A program made the translations under genes and the position numbers. A stretch of DNA of 59,257 nt from Obelidium mucronatum (lineage: Eukaryota; Chytridiomycota; Chytridiomycetes; Chytridiales; Chytriomycetaceae): the NCBI GenBank assembly GCA_025765595.1, contig JAIVFH010000167.1, positions 1 to 59,257 of the forward strand, in the 5' to 3' direction. The notes beneath the pieces were generated by a model. The model was not told the origin of the DNA, ran no database searches, and saw only the letters and a program-made list of their open reading frames with translations. Numbering within the stretch: the stretch's first letter is position 1; every line of letters starts with the position of its first letter. Shown here in pieces: positions 43,397 to 53,921 of this stretch.

Positions 43397-45397
43397 ATGC
43401 CCTCCTCATCTCTCGCCTACGCCATCTTGTCGAATTATCAAGGCGCTTCGGAGATACCCATTCAATCAATGTTACGAGGATCTCTACTTGCTCGAGCCAC
43501 TGTTGGTATTCAAACTCCACTACGTCTGGGAGTTGTCCTCTTGCTGCTTGCATCCTCGGCCGAAATCTTGGTCTACTTATGTACGTTAGAACCGATTGTG
43601 TCCTTGTTTTAATTGCCTTCTCATATCCGTCAGCTGGTTCCACCATTTCGGGGTTCTATCCAGCGTTGGCAACGAGAGACGCAACCCGCTTTTTTACGTT
43701 GATTGGAACCGCTGCTATACTCTATATTCTCTCCAGTCTCATGGGAGTTCTTCGATCATGGGCTCAGGGCTGTTTGGCTGCTTTGTTACGGCGAAACCTC
43801 ACTGCTGCTTTACACCAACGATATGTGTCCAAAAACAACCTCTATAATATCGCAATGAAAGCATCATGCCCAAAAGAGTACATGACTCAAAATGCGAGTT
43901 TTCGTGAACCGACGCAGAACTTTGATATGGATGGCCATTCAGAGTATTCTGGACTTTTAATGAATGATGGGATGAGGGAAGACCAGAGCCCGCCATTGGA
44001 CAATCCAGATCAAACTATTGTGCAAGATGCTGGCAAATTTGGAGAACAAGCATCTGAATTGCTGGTCAAATTCATCACCATTCCTAGTTCTCATCCTCTA
44101 TTACACAAGAGAGGTGTACAACATCACCCAAACCATCGTGGCACCGATATTGATTTATATTTTTTTCTTGGTATCGTGGTCGCTGTGCCTTTTCGCAATG
44201 AATGTAGTTGTTCCAGCATGTGTTCGAGAAAGAGTGCCGTGAGGGAGACTTCCGTTTCAACCACTGTTCATGCGCGGACTGAAGCTGAAGCAATAGCGAT
44301 GATGCACTGCGAATCAGGGGAAAGACGACGACTGGACTCTCTGATGGCTTCTCTTGTGAATGCAACCTTTGTGGTTCTGGAGAAGACAGTTCCCTTGGAT
44401 TACTGCATTACGCTGACTGGCTTTTTTGGCGCACTCATCAGCTATCTCGTCATTAGCATTCCCGTTTTCGATGGAACATTTGATGGAAAGACATGAAGCT
44501 GAAATTACTGGTCTCGTTTCGAAAAAATCTTTTCGTTTGTCTCTATTTGATATACCAGTTCAACACACTCACGAAATTGTCTCGCACGTTTTCTGAGCTT
44601 TCTGGGTATACCACTCGTCTCGCGCTTCTTCTTGAATCGTGCTGACTCCCTGGAAAAGAATTCATCGAAAGGATGTTCCACGTTGGCAACTTCATCAGAC
44701 AATCCCAGTCTTCACCCATCAACCAACCTTTTGCTTCAAGTACATATGCAACCACCTGCTTCGCCCGTTTCTTTCAGCGTAAATGAAGGTCAACATACTT
44801 TAATCCAAGGGCCGTCCGGTTGTGGGAAGTCAAGCGTATTTCGCTTTCTCTCTGGAATCTGGCATCAGCTACCCGGAGACACTGTGCTCTTTCATTCGCA
44901 GCTTCCTTTCCCCAGGTAAACACAGAGTTGCACCCTTCCAATATCATATTTGTTCCACAGCAAGGTCTCATTGTTCCCATCACAACCTGTGAGCAAACCC
45001 TTGAGGGCCAGTCGTTTCCTTCCTCTTCTTACACAAATTGCGTATCCATCACACCCGTCAGAGATCAAACTTGAAGAACGTGAAGTGGAGTCTCTTCTTT
45101 TGCGTGTTGGCCTAGTCTCATCTTATTTCTCGTTGTTCTGCCACATCAAGTGATGTTGACTTTGTTGGACGATTGTCTGGTGGGGAGAAGCAGAGGTTAC
45201 AAATTGCCAGAATATTGTTTTGGAAGCCTCGTCTTGTATTTCTGGATGAGTCCTTGGGCGCCTTGGATGCAGAAATGGAGGTCCAGCTGTACAAAGAGGT
45301 GATGGATAGTGGTATTACTGTTATTGCAATTAGCCATTCTGAGAGTGGCCATGTGCAGAATTTATTCAATCAACATATAAAAATGATTGGTAATTGA
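43397..45397 (+). CDS. ABCD-family half ABC transporter (ABCD4-like), frame-disrupted
   Basis: It starts at 43397 ([16 protein letters not shown]). Intron 43581-43632 joins VYL to [15 protein letters not shown]. The membrane domain has the ABCD signature [14 protein letters not shown] and ends [17 protein letters not shown]. After the linker with [15 protein letters not shown] comes the ATPase: Walker [11 protein letters not shown]-loop IIFVPQQ, signature [13 protein letters not shown], Walker B LVFLDE, and H-loop ISHS. ABCD4 moves cobalamin out of lysosomes, and other ABCDs carry acyl-CoA into peroxisomes. The EGDFRF motif and the region before it favour ABCD4-like. About seven single-base frameshifts (around 44075, 44240, 44270, 44510, 44640, 44910, 45010-45150) break it. 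Neighbouring genes are intact, so it is either a recent pseudogene or a poorly sequenced stretch. A 40-residue insert before DNPDQ is unusual. Confidence 0.75.
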
Positions 45398-45495
45398 TTC
45401 TTCGAATTGGTTATCCAAATATAACAGCGGAAAATTATTTCTCCGCCATGTCTATTTAGCCAGTTATTTTCAGCCTCTCAGTAATAGTTTAAAAG

Positions 45496-47331
45496 ATGCC
45501 TTTCGATAGCCATCAAAGCCTGCTGAAGTCATTAGCCGAACAGCAGCTTTCCAGCAAATTGCTTGTTCCCGTAGGATCACTTCTGATTGTACTTGCGCTA
45601 GCACACATTTATCGTGACGACCCCATCTTTGCGAGCGTCTCACTGAAACAAAAAATAAGACGAATCGGAGGAGCGTGGCCCTTTATTGGAGACACTCTGG
45701 CCGCTGCGGATGGAAAGTCGAGAATCCATGACTTCATTTGCGGTGAGATGTTTTCCTATTCATGAATGTACTTCATGTATGTCGTCACTGAAACAAGACG
45801 AATACAAAACTTAGATATATTTGAAAAGGGGAACAATGAGCCGTTCGTTCTAAAGTTCCCATTGTTTGAGGGTCCAATTATTGTCTTCAACGATCCAAAG
45901 ATGGTGGAGTACTTTTTGAAAACAAAATTTGGTGTGTTTGAAAAGGTATATCAGCTTATGCATTATCATTCTTATGATTTTACACATCTTAATAGCGTAA
46001 TATTTCTACAGGGTCCGATGTTCAGATCCCGGGCACATGATACGTTGGGTCATGGTATTTTCGCATCTGATGGAGCCAGTTGGAAATCTCAACGAAAGCT
46101 GGCCGCTAAATATTTTCAACGTTAAGGTGCGTGCATTACGGTATTCATTTACAGCAAGTAGAATTTTAGTTGACTTGTTTGTCCAGAACTTCAAAGACTT
46201 CGTCAATCAAGTGTTTTCGGCAGAAATGGAATCACTCTCTTCCGTCCTCGCGCAATTACGCCAACAAAACTTCCGGCCAAAAGGAATTTGACCTCCAAGA
46301 TCTATTCTTCAAATTCACGTTTGATTCATTCACAAAGATTGGTTTTGGAATTGAAATGCACAGTTTGAGTGCTTCCGACACAGATATTCCATTCATGTCC
46401 GCCTTTGATCGCTGCCCAACTGGTGGTTGCAAATCGTTTCCTTACTCCACTTTGGGGTCTGGTTGAATACGTTTCAGGAAGTGGGAAAAGGCATGCATGT
46501 GACGTGAAAATTATACGTGAATTTGGAAGCGAAGTAATCCGACAAAAACGCAACACCGCACCCAGTCAAAATCAAGAATTTGACCAGGATGAAAATGATT
46601 TGCTTTCGCTGTTGATGAAAGTAAAGGATGAAACTGGCGAAACACCCACGGACGAGTTGCTTGTTGACTACGTTCTGAATTTTCTGATTGCTGGTAAGTG
46701 GATGCCTAATTTTGTTTTTTGCTTTATGTCCATCGGCTCAATATGCTTGAAAGGGCGCGATACAACTGCACAGGCATTAAGCTGGTGCTTCTATTATGCT
46801 CCATAAGGCATCCAAAGGCTTTGAAATGCCTGCAAAAAGAAATCGAAGCCATTGTTGGAGGATTACAACCGACATATGAGCAAATCAAGAGTCAAATGCC
46901 TTATGCGAATGCAGTCTTTCATGAAACGCTCCGCCTCTACCCATCTGTGCCACTGGAAATGAAGCAGGCCAGTGCCAATGATACTCTTCCTGATGGAACA
47001 TTTGTTCCCAAAGGTTGCATGGTAGCTTGGAGTCCATACGCCATGGGAAGAACTGAAGCGATTTGGGGGAAAGATGCGAAAGAATTTCGTCCCTGAAAGG
47101 TGGCTCGAAATGGACAAGCAACCATCTCCATTTGACTATCCGGTATTTAATGCTGGGCCTCGTGTTTGTCTGGGGAAAAGCATGGCAGAGCTTGAGGGGG
47201 TTTTTGTATTGGTGGAGGTTGTGCGCCAGTTCGAGATTCAAGTTGTTAAGGAAGAAGATGTGACATATTCATTTTCCTTAACTCTGCCCATGAAGAATGG
47301 ACTTAAAGTTACGTGTAAGGCGAGGAGCTGA
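45496..47331 (+). CDS. Cytochrome P450, CYP86/CYP704-like fatty-acid hydroxylase type
   Basis: The N-terminal membrane anchor is LLVPVGSLLIVLALAHIY. The I-helix is AGRDTTAQALSW (split by the intron at about 46695-46755), the K-helix HETLRLYP, and the PERW motif reads P/ERW. The haem-binding loop is FNAGPRVCLGKSMA with the axial Cys. These motifs place it with ER-bound omega-hydroxylase-like P450s of the CYP86/704 group; the substrate is inferred to be lipid. Introns lie at about 45743-45796, 45945-46011, 46131-46185 and 46695-46755. One-base frameshifts near 46110, 46275, 46410 and 47095 interrupt the frame. Each is repairable by one base, and the last splits the PERW motif. It is tail-to-tail with SSU72, 18 bp between stops. 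Confidence 0.8.
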
Positions 47332-47349
47332 ATGGATTCACCTTTTATT

Positions 47350-48195
47350 TTAAAAATAGCAGATGGAATGCAGAATATTTGCTTTTGTTCGTTGCTGAAA
47401 AGATTCCAATATATCAGTCATTTCATGTTCGTGGTCCTTACTTTTTTCAATCTACAGAATGCAAAATATTGAGCGCTTGTGTAATGGCGGAATGGAATGA
47501 GTTAAATCGGGTATATACACACCAGAGTAGCCAATTCCAGAAAAAGTTTCCCACCAACAAGGGCATCTTCAGGATTATCACGAATCTCCAGGTTAATAAC
47601 ATGAACTGGTATATTTAATTTTTCTCCTCGATCCAAGAATTCTGAAAAAGAACATTAGAAACAACAAAAGTCAACGTAAAGCACAAAGTCGAATACCTTC
47701 AACAACCGCGTCATAGCAACGTTCTTCACACGTAAAAATCACGTTAAAAATCTCTCGCGACGCCTGCCACGACTCTGGGGCTCGCTTGGTCAGACGGTTG
47801 CGTTCGAGCATTTGGATGACGCCGTTCTGGATGTACAGCTGCTTGTCTTTTGCAACCAGGTCGTTGTAGATGTCCTCGTACGGCGTGTCGAAGCGGTACA
47901 CGTTCGGCCTGTCGATGGACGGACCGGGCAGCCGCACGGCGGACCCCGTCCCGAACGACTTGATGTCGAAGTTGTTGAGCTTGAGCACGTGGTGCGCCTC
48001 CATCGAGCGGTTCATGTTCGACGCGCAGATGACCGCAAACAGAGTGCGCTGCGCCGGCGCCGCCGCGGTCGCCGCCTCGTCTTTGCGGCGCGGGTCGCGG
48101 CGGACGTCGCGGGCGTCTCGGTCGCGGCTGCTCGGTTCGTCGTTCGAGTCGCGCCGGCGCTTGCGGTCGCTGCGCGGGTCTTTCCTGGACGACAT
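47350..48195 (-). CDS. SSU72: RNA polymerase II CTD phosphatase SSU72
   Basis: Three intact exons: 48195-47697, 47641-47523 and 47451-47350. After an Arg/Asp-rich N-terminal extension of about 50 residues comes the phosphatase loop: [14 protein letters not shown] holds the C-x5-R-S active site. The family blocks [31 protein letters not shown] and [13 protein letters not shown] follow. Exon 2 gives [20 protein letters not shown] and [11 protein letters not shown], which carry the catalytic Asp. The last exon ends in the ILHSICYF type terminus. It removes phosphate from Ser5/Ser7 of the CTD and acts with the cleavage/polyadenylation factor. The G+C is clearly higher in the N-terminal part than in its neighbours. 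The charged extension is not part of the core fold. Confidence 0.92.
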
Positions 48196-48245
48196 TGTTG
48201 TTTGTTGCTTTGTTTTTTTGGCAAGAAATTACTCACCCATCTCTG

Positions 48246-48599
48246 ATGCTCTCTTCAACGCCATCATCAACATCACAGTCTGCCAAGAAGCGGCGGCGAT
48301 CTCTCAGCGAATGCAGCAACAACAGCAAAGAAGAGACCGCAGACGCCATCCACTCAAACAAGAACAAGAAGGTCCAACATGTGCTGCAAGCGTCACAAGA
48401 CCACAGCTACGTGGCCATAAACGCTCTCCTATATTCGACTCAGGCGAAAAAACTGCATGAAGAACGGCAGAGGAAATCTGACAATGAAAGGAATCTTGAA
48501 GATGCCGAATGCAATAACAGCAACACGTACGCGTCCATTAACCAGTTGCTATTTCAGCTAAGCAAAGAAAGGGGCCGAGTCACTGACATGGCGGAATGA
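48246..48599 (+). CDS. Small basic protein with a repeated Y-x-x-IN-x-LL motif (unknown)
   Basis: A 117-residue single-exon frame starting MLSSTPSSTSQSAKKRRRS. KKRRR is a likely nuclear signal. A motif occurs twice: SYVAINALLYSTQAKKLHEE and TYASINQLLFQLSKERGR. The shared pattern is Y-(V/A)-(A/S)-IN-x-LL-(Y/F)-x(4-5)-K-x(1-2)-E-R. Between them lies an acidic Asn-rich linker. I do not recognise the family. It starts 50 bp from the SSU72 start on the opposite strand, so the two are likely to share a promoter. Confidence 0.55.
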   Translation: MLSSTPSSTSQSAKKRRRSLSECSNNSKEETADAIHSNKNKKVQHVLQASQDHSYVAINALLYSTQAKKLHEERQRKSDNERNLEDAECNNSNTYASINQLLFQLSKERGRVTDMAE

Positions 48600-49093
48600 T
48601 TATACTCTCGTTTTGCGTATTTATTATACCTGCATAAACACTTTTGAAACATTGTCCTCAATCTCGAGTCCGTGGTACGTAATGTAACAGAAAATAATCT
48701 GAAATCAGCAGCGACAACGTTAATCCGCGGCTCTCCAATAATCCAATTCGCTACTTCCCACTTTTGGTTATCTCCCAAAACTCATTCGAGAAGCAGTTGT
48801 GGCATTTTTTTAGTTTCAACTTGTCCTTCGGGTACTATTCTGCAAAGATGGAATATCAATAGTAGCTGTCATTAGGACAATTCGCACAGCTTGAATCAGG
48901 TCTTTTGAGAAGAAGCGAGCTCACGAGTTTAATTGTGACTGTTTCACAAGAGTAGGAATAACCTTTTCTTTTCATTGACCTGGGAGGAACAAAATAACGT
49001 TTTATTCTTTGTCGTGATTGTTGAAACTTCCACAAAACTGCATAATTTATAAAGAAAGCTATTCTAGCTCGTACTTATTAACGCCTAGGCTGA

Positions 49094-49368
49094 TTAAGGC
49101 CAAGGCTGATTGTTGTATTTGTCGTATTGGCAAATTGCTTTTATGCTCTTTCTACAATTGTAGACTTTATATTCCGTGGGTTGAATGTTAGGTGGCTTTG
49201 ACGGGTCATACTGCGCACATTCTGCCGCGGTACAGGAAGCTCCTGATGTGCGTCCGCAAGTGTAATAATGCTGACCGACTGGTTTCTCATGGAAGTATTA
49301 ATAGCACCACCGGCAGTGACTGCAGCATTAACGGCGAGAGTGGCAACAATGGCTTCAATAAACTTCAT
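49094..49368 (-). CDS. Small secreted cysteine-rich protein 1 (one-base frameshift)
   Basis: It starts MKFIEAIVATLAVNAAVTAG, a typical signal peptide. Just after GGAINTS, at the short A run near 49286, the frame must shift by one base. The shifted frame is then rich in cysteine (five Cys, including TCGRTSGASC and VYNCRKSIKAIC) and ends at 49094 after about 91 residues in all. A 47-bp intron (GTTAAT...CATGAG) would also restore phase but would shorten the signal peptide. The N-terminus resembles the next gene (49545-49856) in M-K-x-x-E and in A-x-x-GG. Secreted small cysteine-rich proteins in fungi are often candidate effectors or surface proteins; no function is assigned. Confidence 0.5.
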
Positions 49369-49408
49369 TTAGGCTTGTTGGTTGGTTTACTATTTTTGAG
49401 AACCGGGC

Positions 49409-49416
49409 TTTTTATA
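49409..49416 (-). promoter_or_regulatory. TATA box of secreted protein 1
   Basis: TATAAAAA on the minus strand, 41 bp upstream of the start codon. The following AGCC-GG and the CAACAAG-x-x-TAAATGAAG around the start resemble the next gene, where the TATA box lies 42 bp upstream. Confidence 0.5.
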
Positions 49417-49544
49417 GGTGGGGCGCCACAAAATCATTATTCCAACTTAGACCAAATTTTTTTTACGTTCCAGACAATGTAGCACGTTTATTTGATGACG
49501 ATAAATAAAGCGAAACTCAGGTTTTCTCCAGATATTCCAGCAAT

Positions 49545-49856
49545 TCAATTTGCAGGCAACACTGGAGTTTCAACCACCTTAAGGCCGCATTGGCAAGCTG
49601 TCGACGAAACGTTATTGTGGCGATTCGTCCCACAGGCGGTCCATCCTTTTGGGATTGCACTTGGCATCGTGCAATCTGCGAAATCACAACCAGTAAATGG
49701 TGTTGGAATACCTGGCACCATCAATTTGCGTCGAGTGCCAGCAGGGCATGAGTACTGAAAGGCGGCAGACACATAACTAATGCGAACTCCTCCGACGGAC
49801 GCAACACTCCCGGTAGCAAACAAGAGAGCAGCGACAGCGAGTTCCATCAACTTCAT
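49545..49856 (-). CDS. Small secreted cysteine-rich protein 2
   Basis: A 103-residue frame. The start was chosen at MKLMELAVAALLFATGSVAS (49856) because it opens a clean signal peptide and matches the start of the neighbouring gene; an in-frame upstream ATG lies too close to the TATA box. The mature part has six cysteines (YSC, FTGC, ADC, TAC, TAC, QC), enough for three disulfides. No known domain. It lies 180 bp from secreted protein 1 in the same orientation and may be a tandem duplicate that has diverged strongly. KAE1 ends about 215 bp upstream on the same strand. Confidence 0.6.
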   Translation of the reverse strand: MKLMELAVAALLFATGSVASVGGVRISYVSAAFQYSCPAGTRRKLMVPGIPTPFTGCDFADCTMPSAIPKGWTACGTNRHNNVSSTACQCGLKVVETPVLPAN

Positions 49857-49897
49857 TTTAACTTGTTTTCGTTGACACGCCAATACATACAGCCCGC

Positions 49898-49905
49898 TAT
49901 TTATA
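49898..49905 (-). promoter_or_regulatory. TATA box of secreted protein 2
   Basis: TATAAATA on the minus strand, 42 bp upstream of the start codon, followed by AGCGGGCTG. A strong TATA box at the same spacing as in the neighbouring secreted-protein gene suggests regulated expression of both. Confidence 0.55.
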
Positions 49906-50071
49906 CTCAAATTTTCGCTTTGCTTTCTAGAAGAAGGGTTCCAACCTTCCAGAAAAAACACAACAGACTGACCGATTTCAATTGACGCGTGCCAATTTGA
50001 TGATGTAGAATCTCAGAGTTGATCCACCCAGCAGAATTTTATTTTTTCAGAAGAAAAAGAGACAAAGTATT

Positions 50072-51478
50072 CTAGTCTCTCCAGGTCACTAATACACTGT
50101 CAGTACGGAATCTAACCGAAAAAAAGTTAATATCCGAGCTTCTCAAATTCACTGCTTCTCACCGTTGTGTCACCCATGAATCTTCCAAAGCTGTGACATG
50201 CCCCGTTTTGTACTGCAACAACCCAGCTTGAGCAATCATTATCCCATTATCGATACAGAAACTGGAGAAATCAAGGAAAATAGTCAACAATTAACTCCGA
50301 AAGACGGCTGTGATATTTTTTTTGGTGCACCTCTCATCTGTAGCAAACAAATGGCCGCCTCGCTGCTTTACCATCATTCCCATCATTTCTTGCAATCGTT
50401 CATTGCCTTGCGAAACAAACAGAGTTTAGCGACAATCCATGGTTAAAACCACAATAAAAACATACATCCTACACCGCCGACAATAAGCACCTCACGAGCT
50501 CCAACATGCGCCATAGCTCGTTCTGTTACTTCAACAAGCATGGCAAACAAGTTTTCTTGAAGACTATAACACAAATCTTCAATGGTGTATTCCTTCAATG
50601 TTTGTTTTGTTGTTGATTCCAAATGCGCCAAAATTCCGCTAAAACTCATGTCCATTCCTTTCACAGTGTATGGTAATTCGACGAATTTCTTGCCTCTAGT
50701 TTTTTTTTTTTTTTTTTTCGAAATGTTTGTTTAGAGACTTCTTCCGTGAAAGACTACTGACAGAATCAAAACACTACTTTTTAGCACACTGCTCAATATT
50801 GTAACCAGGACTTGGATCATTAGAGAGCCCAATAATACGTGCAAATCGATCAAGACAGTTTCCGATCGCGATATCCAGAGTCTCTCCAAAGATTTGATAT
50901 CGCTGTTCGGCATAGGCAATGACTTGCGTATTCCCTCCGCTGACATACAAGACGACAGGATTTTCAGCGCCAGTAATCATACGTCCCATTTCGATGTGTC
51001 CTATGCAATGGTTCACGCCAATAAGTGGTTTGTTCCACAAAAGACTCAAGGTGCGCGCAATCAAGGCAGAGACGTGTAAAGGCCCTCCCATTCCGGGACC
51101 TATAAAAATCACTCGTATCAGATTGCAACAAGAACTGCTCTTGCAAATTGCACCACACACTGACACGGCACCTTTAGTAAAGCAGATACAGTGCAAATCC
51201 GAACCCTTCAAATTCGCAGCTTTCAGAGCGTCCTTGACAAGGCCAATTATCTTTGATCTGTGGTGTTTTGCGGTATCTTTTGGAAGAAAGCCAGTTCCGG
51301 GTGGAGTTACGTAGGTTTTGCGGACGTTTGCGAGGACAGTTGATTTGTTTGTTGCTGGGTCGTGCGCCATGATTCCGACGCCGATCTTGTTTGCCGACGA
51401 CTCTGGGCAGACGGGTCAGCGAGTGGATGCATTTGGCAGAGAGAGCACCGAGTTACCGAGCCCAAGTGCAAACAGCAT
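50072..51478 (-). CDS. KAE1: tRNA N6-adenosine threonylcarbamoyltransferase Kae1 (OSGEP)
   Basis: Seven intact exons: 51478-51457, 51402-51172, 51099-50778, 50695-50466, 50406-50331, 50261-50163 and 50111-50072. Exon 1 is only 22 bp (MLFALGL-E). The ASKHA ATPase features are present: [11 protein letters not shown] at the N-terminus, [16 protein letters not shown], and [12 protein letters not shown]. Also present are the metal-binding H-x3-H ([13 protein letters not shown]), [22 protein letters not shown] and [10 protein letters not shown]. It ends [12 protein letters not shown], as the cytosolic family does. It makes t6A37 on tRNA within KEOPS, together with Pcc1 (42832-43235). Intron 3 contains an 18-A run on the coding strand. 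The start codon is 26 bp from that of the divergent TMEM135-like gene. Confidence 0.93.
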
Positions 51479-51504
51479 CTTTTTAAACAAAAGAAAGAAA
51501 CAAA

Positions 51505-53220
51505 ATGCCGCTCGCGTCCGAAGACCGCCTCGCGCGCGCCGCCGGCAACAACGGGGCGCCGAAAGACGCGGCGGGGATTCTGCGGCACGCGCTGCGCTCG
51601 GCGGCGCGCGCGGCGCTGCTCGGCTTCTCGATCCGCGCGGGGCTCGTGTTTCTGCTGCGGCTGCTGCGCGTCGCGCGGGGGCGGATGCCGCTGGCCGCAG
51701 CGCTCAGAGACTCGTTTCTCGGCAGCGACGCCGCGCGCATGGCCGCCTTCTTTGCCGTGTTTGCCGCCGCGTGGAAAGGTGCCTTCTTCCTGATGTCGGT
51801 ATTCTGTCCCCGCTAAAAGCGCTCCAGCCGTCAACAACTCGATCGTCGCCTGTCGGGGGAAGAGCGATGCCGTCAATTCATTCACTGCCGGTGCGCTTGC
51901 CGGCGGGCTCGCGTGCCTCATGGAGCAGAGACAGTGGCGGATAGATATGGCTCAACAACTGTGCGTTCGCGGGTTACAGGCCTTGTTCAATAGTTTGAGC
52001 ATCAACGGTCACTTTTCTTTTCGGCACGGAAACAGCTTGATTTTCGCGTACGTCATATGGTTGATTCTTGTATGATTCTTTGCACTCATGTCGCCGAATG
52101 AACTCCCCATCAAATACTTGATATAAAATAGACTTTCAACTGCCCAAATCATGTATGGCTACGTTATGAGGTATCAAACGCGTATAGGTTTTCTGCTTGA
52201 TCAGTTCTTACTTTTCAAGTCACTCGCACAAACAATTGTCTCACAAACAGGCCCAATACAATCCCTGATTCGTATTATAAATTTATTTTGAGCACGGGAC
52301 CGATTCCCGAAGATATTCTTGTAATATTTCGGCAACAGCTTAGGGGGATATCCATTAGATGTCACCAAGGTGATGAAAACCGTCGGTGAAACACAAAGGA
52401 ACCGAAAGCGCGCTATCAGAAGCCGTATCCATTATTGACTTTCCTGACTGCGTGCCGTGTGGGATTCTACATCCGCCTGTTGATGATTGTAACACACAGA
52501 TGGGACTTACTCTCGTGAAAGTTCTAAGGGCAATTCTTCCGGTTCGGCTTTCCCTTTTGATTGACCCGTTTCTTTGCTTAAAAGAATTGGATAGGTATAC
52601 GCGTCGCTTAATTTTGTTCCAATGGTGGTCTTAAAGACCCGTGAATTGCTGCGACGACCACAAGCTCTAATTTTCAGGGGAGTTAAAAACACGATTCGAA
52701 GCTCTCTATTCCTAGCTGTCTTTGTTTCCACCTTTATGGTAATTATTTCTTACGTTTTTTTGGTGCTATTCCAACATCCCCCCAACAGAGAATTGCTTGC
52801 ATCACCCGGACTTTGATACAACGGAAAATAATCTCAAAAGACAATCGATACCTCTTCTGGTTAAACGGACTCATCAGCTCTGCTGCCATCTTTATTGAAG
52901 ATGAGAAACGGAGGTCTGAACTAGCAATGTATGTTCTACCGCGAGGAATGGATGCGTTGTATAGGACGCTTTACAGCAAGTCATTGATTTTCAGAGTCCC
53001 ACACTTTGAAGTCGGAATGTTTAGCGTTGCCACGGGCCTTATCATCATGTATTATCAAACAGAACCAGAGGCTCTTGGAGGCATTATTTACAGATTATTG
53101 AGAAGGATCGATTTAACGATCGAAGATGCGATGATAGAAGGGGGTGGTGCGAACGCCGGTCCCGATGATAATGAAGTGTTGGAGAAGAGCGACCCTCGCG
53201 ATCGAAGTGGAAGCATATAG
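51505..53220 (+). CDS. TMEM135-like membrane protein
   Basis: It starts MPLASEDRLARAAGNNGAPK in a very GC-rich first exon encoding a membrane segment. An intron after WKG leads to NNSIVACRGKSDAVNSFTAG and then ALAGGLACLME, the family's glycine-rich Tim17-like segment. NTIPDSYYKFILSTGPIPED and CGILHPPVDDCNTQMGL (C-x-I-L-H-P...C) are the next conserved blocks. The C-terminal half has NGLISSAAIFIEDEKRRSEL plus AMYVLPRGMDALYR and MYYQTEPEALGGII, as in TMEM135, ending in an acidic tail. TMEM135 works at peroxisomes, mitochondria and lipid droplets in animals. Introns at about 52070-52135, 52180-52250 and 52740-52795 are approximate. One frameshift near 52388 may be present. Confidence 0.65.
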
Positions 53221-53289
53221 CGTAAATTTATGGTTCTTTATATTATATACAAACTTGAATAATAAAAAACAACTGAACTTTTGGGATAT

Positions 53290-53921
53290 TTAATTGATTG
53301 TCACGTCGTCTTGACCCAAATGTCGGACATGCTTTAAAAACAAACAATTACTGTAAAAATCTTTGTCGTATCAAACGAAAAAAAAAGAGTTACCTGAAAT
53401 GTGCCATTGATTGGACTTCCTATAATAATCTTTTTTGACTCAACCATTTTTCGGAAATCACTTCGATATGTTGCAGTTCCAACATCCTCTGTTCCCATAT
53501 GCGAGAGATGCTGGGAATACTTTAGCCAAACAAATACCCAAAATCGCGAAAATTCTGATGGCTTATCTACCTGAAATGAATCCTTGATGGGCTCACCAAT
53601 AACAATCTTTTTGGATTCCACCATTTTCCTCAGATCCCCTCGCTTTTTTGCTTTATGACTGTAATTATTCTCGTGATTACTACTATTGGCGCTCCCAAGA
53701 CGCGAAACCATTGCTAAAAATCCTCCCAATATTGACGCTGTGGAATTTTTGTGGCCCAGTATATTGGGATTGGATCCAGAGATGCCGCCATTCAATGTGC
53801 CAGATGAAGAAGCGCAACGCTTATTGTTGTGTTTGAGACCGTGTTTTCCCGCAGTGGAATCAGAGGGTTGGTATCCTTTAGACCAGTCGTGCTCTTGTGG
53901 TGTTGACACGGTGTTTCCCAT
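53290..53921 (-). CDS. Myristoylated tandem-CRIB Rho-GTPase-binding protein
   Basis: Three intact exons: 53921-53571, 53510-53394 and 53331-53290. The start is placed at MGNTVSTPQEHDWSKG because Gly2 and Ser6 form an N-myristoylation signal; an upstream in-frame ATG is less likely. Two CRIB motifs are each split by an intron at the same point: I-G-E-P-I-K-D-SFQ/HLSHMG and I-G-S-P-I-N-G-TFQ/HVRHLG. They match I-S-x-P-x(2-4)-F-x-H-x2-H-x-G and are each preceded by the same segment, R-K-M-V-E-S-K-K-I. Exon duplication is the clear origin. The product is about 169 residues with a Ser/Asn-rich middle. It would bind Cdc42/Rac at membranes, as Gic-type adaptors do. Divergent from the YTH gene, 248 bp between starts. 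Confidence 0.75.

Noticed and set aside
47812..48460. Long plus-strand open frames opposite SSU72
   Set aside because: They are the antisense of the GC-rich SSU72 N-terminus. The minus strand has the complete phosphatase motif set and correct splicing.
49192..49758. Plus-strand frames over the secreted-protein genes
   Set aside because: No start context, no domain. The minus strand has signal peptides and TATA boxes.
51307..51944. Long arginine/alanine-rich open frames on both strands around the TMEM135-like first exon
   Set aside because: High GC content leaves all frames open. Only the frame starting at 51505 gives a membrane segment and splices into conserved sequence, and KAE1 exon 1 explains the minus strand.
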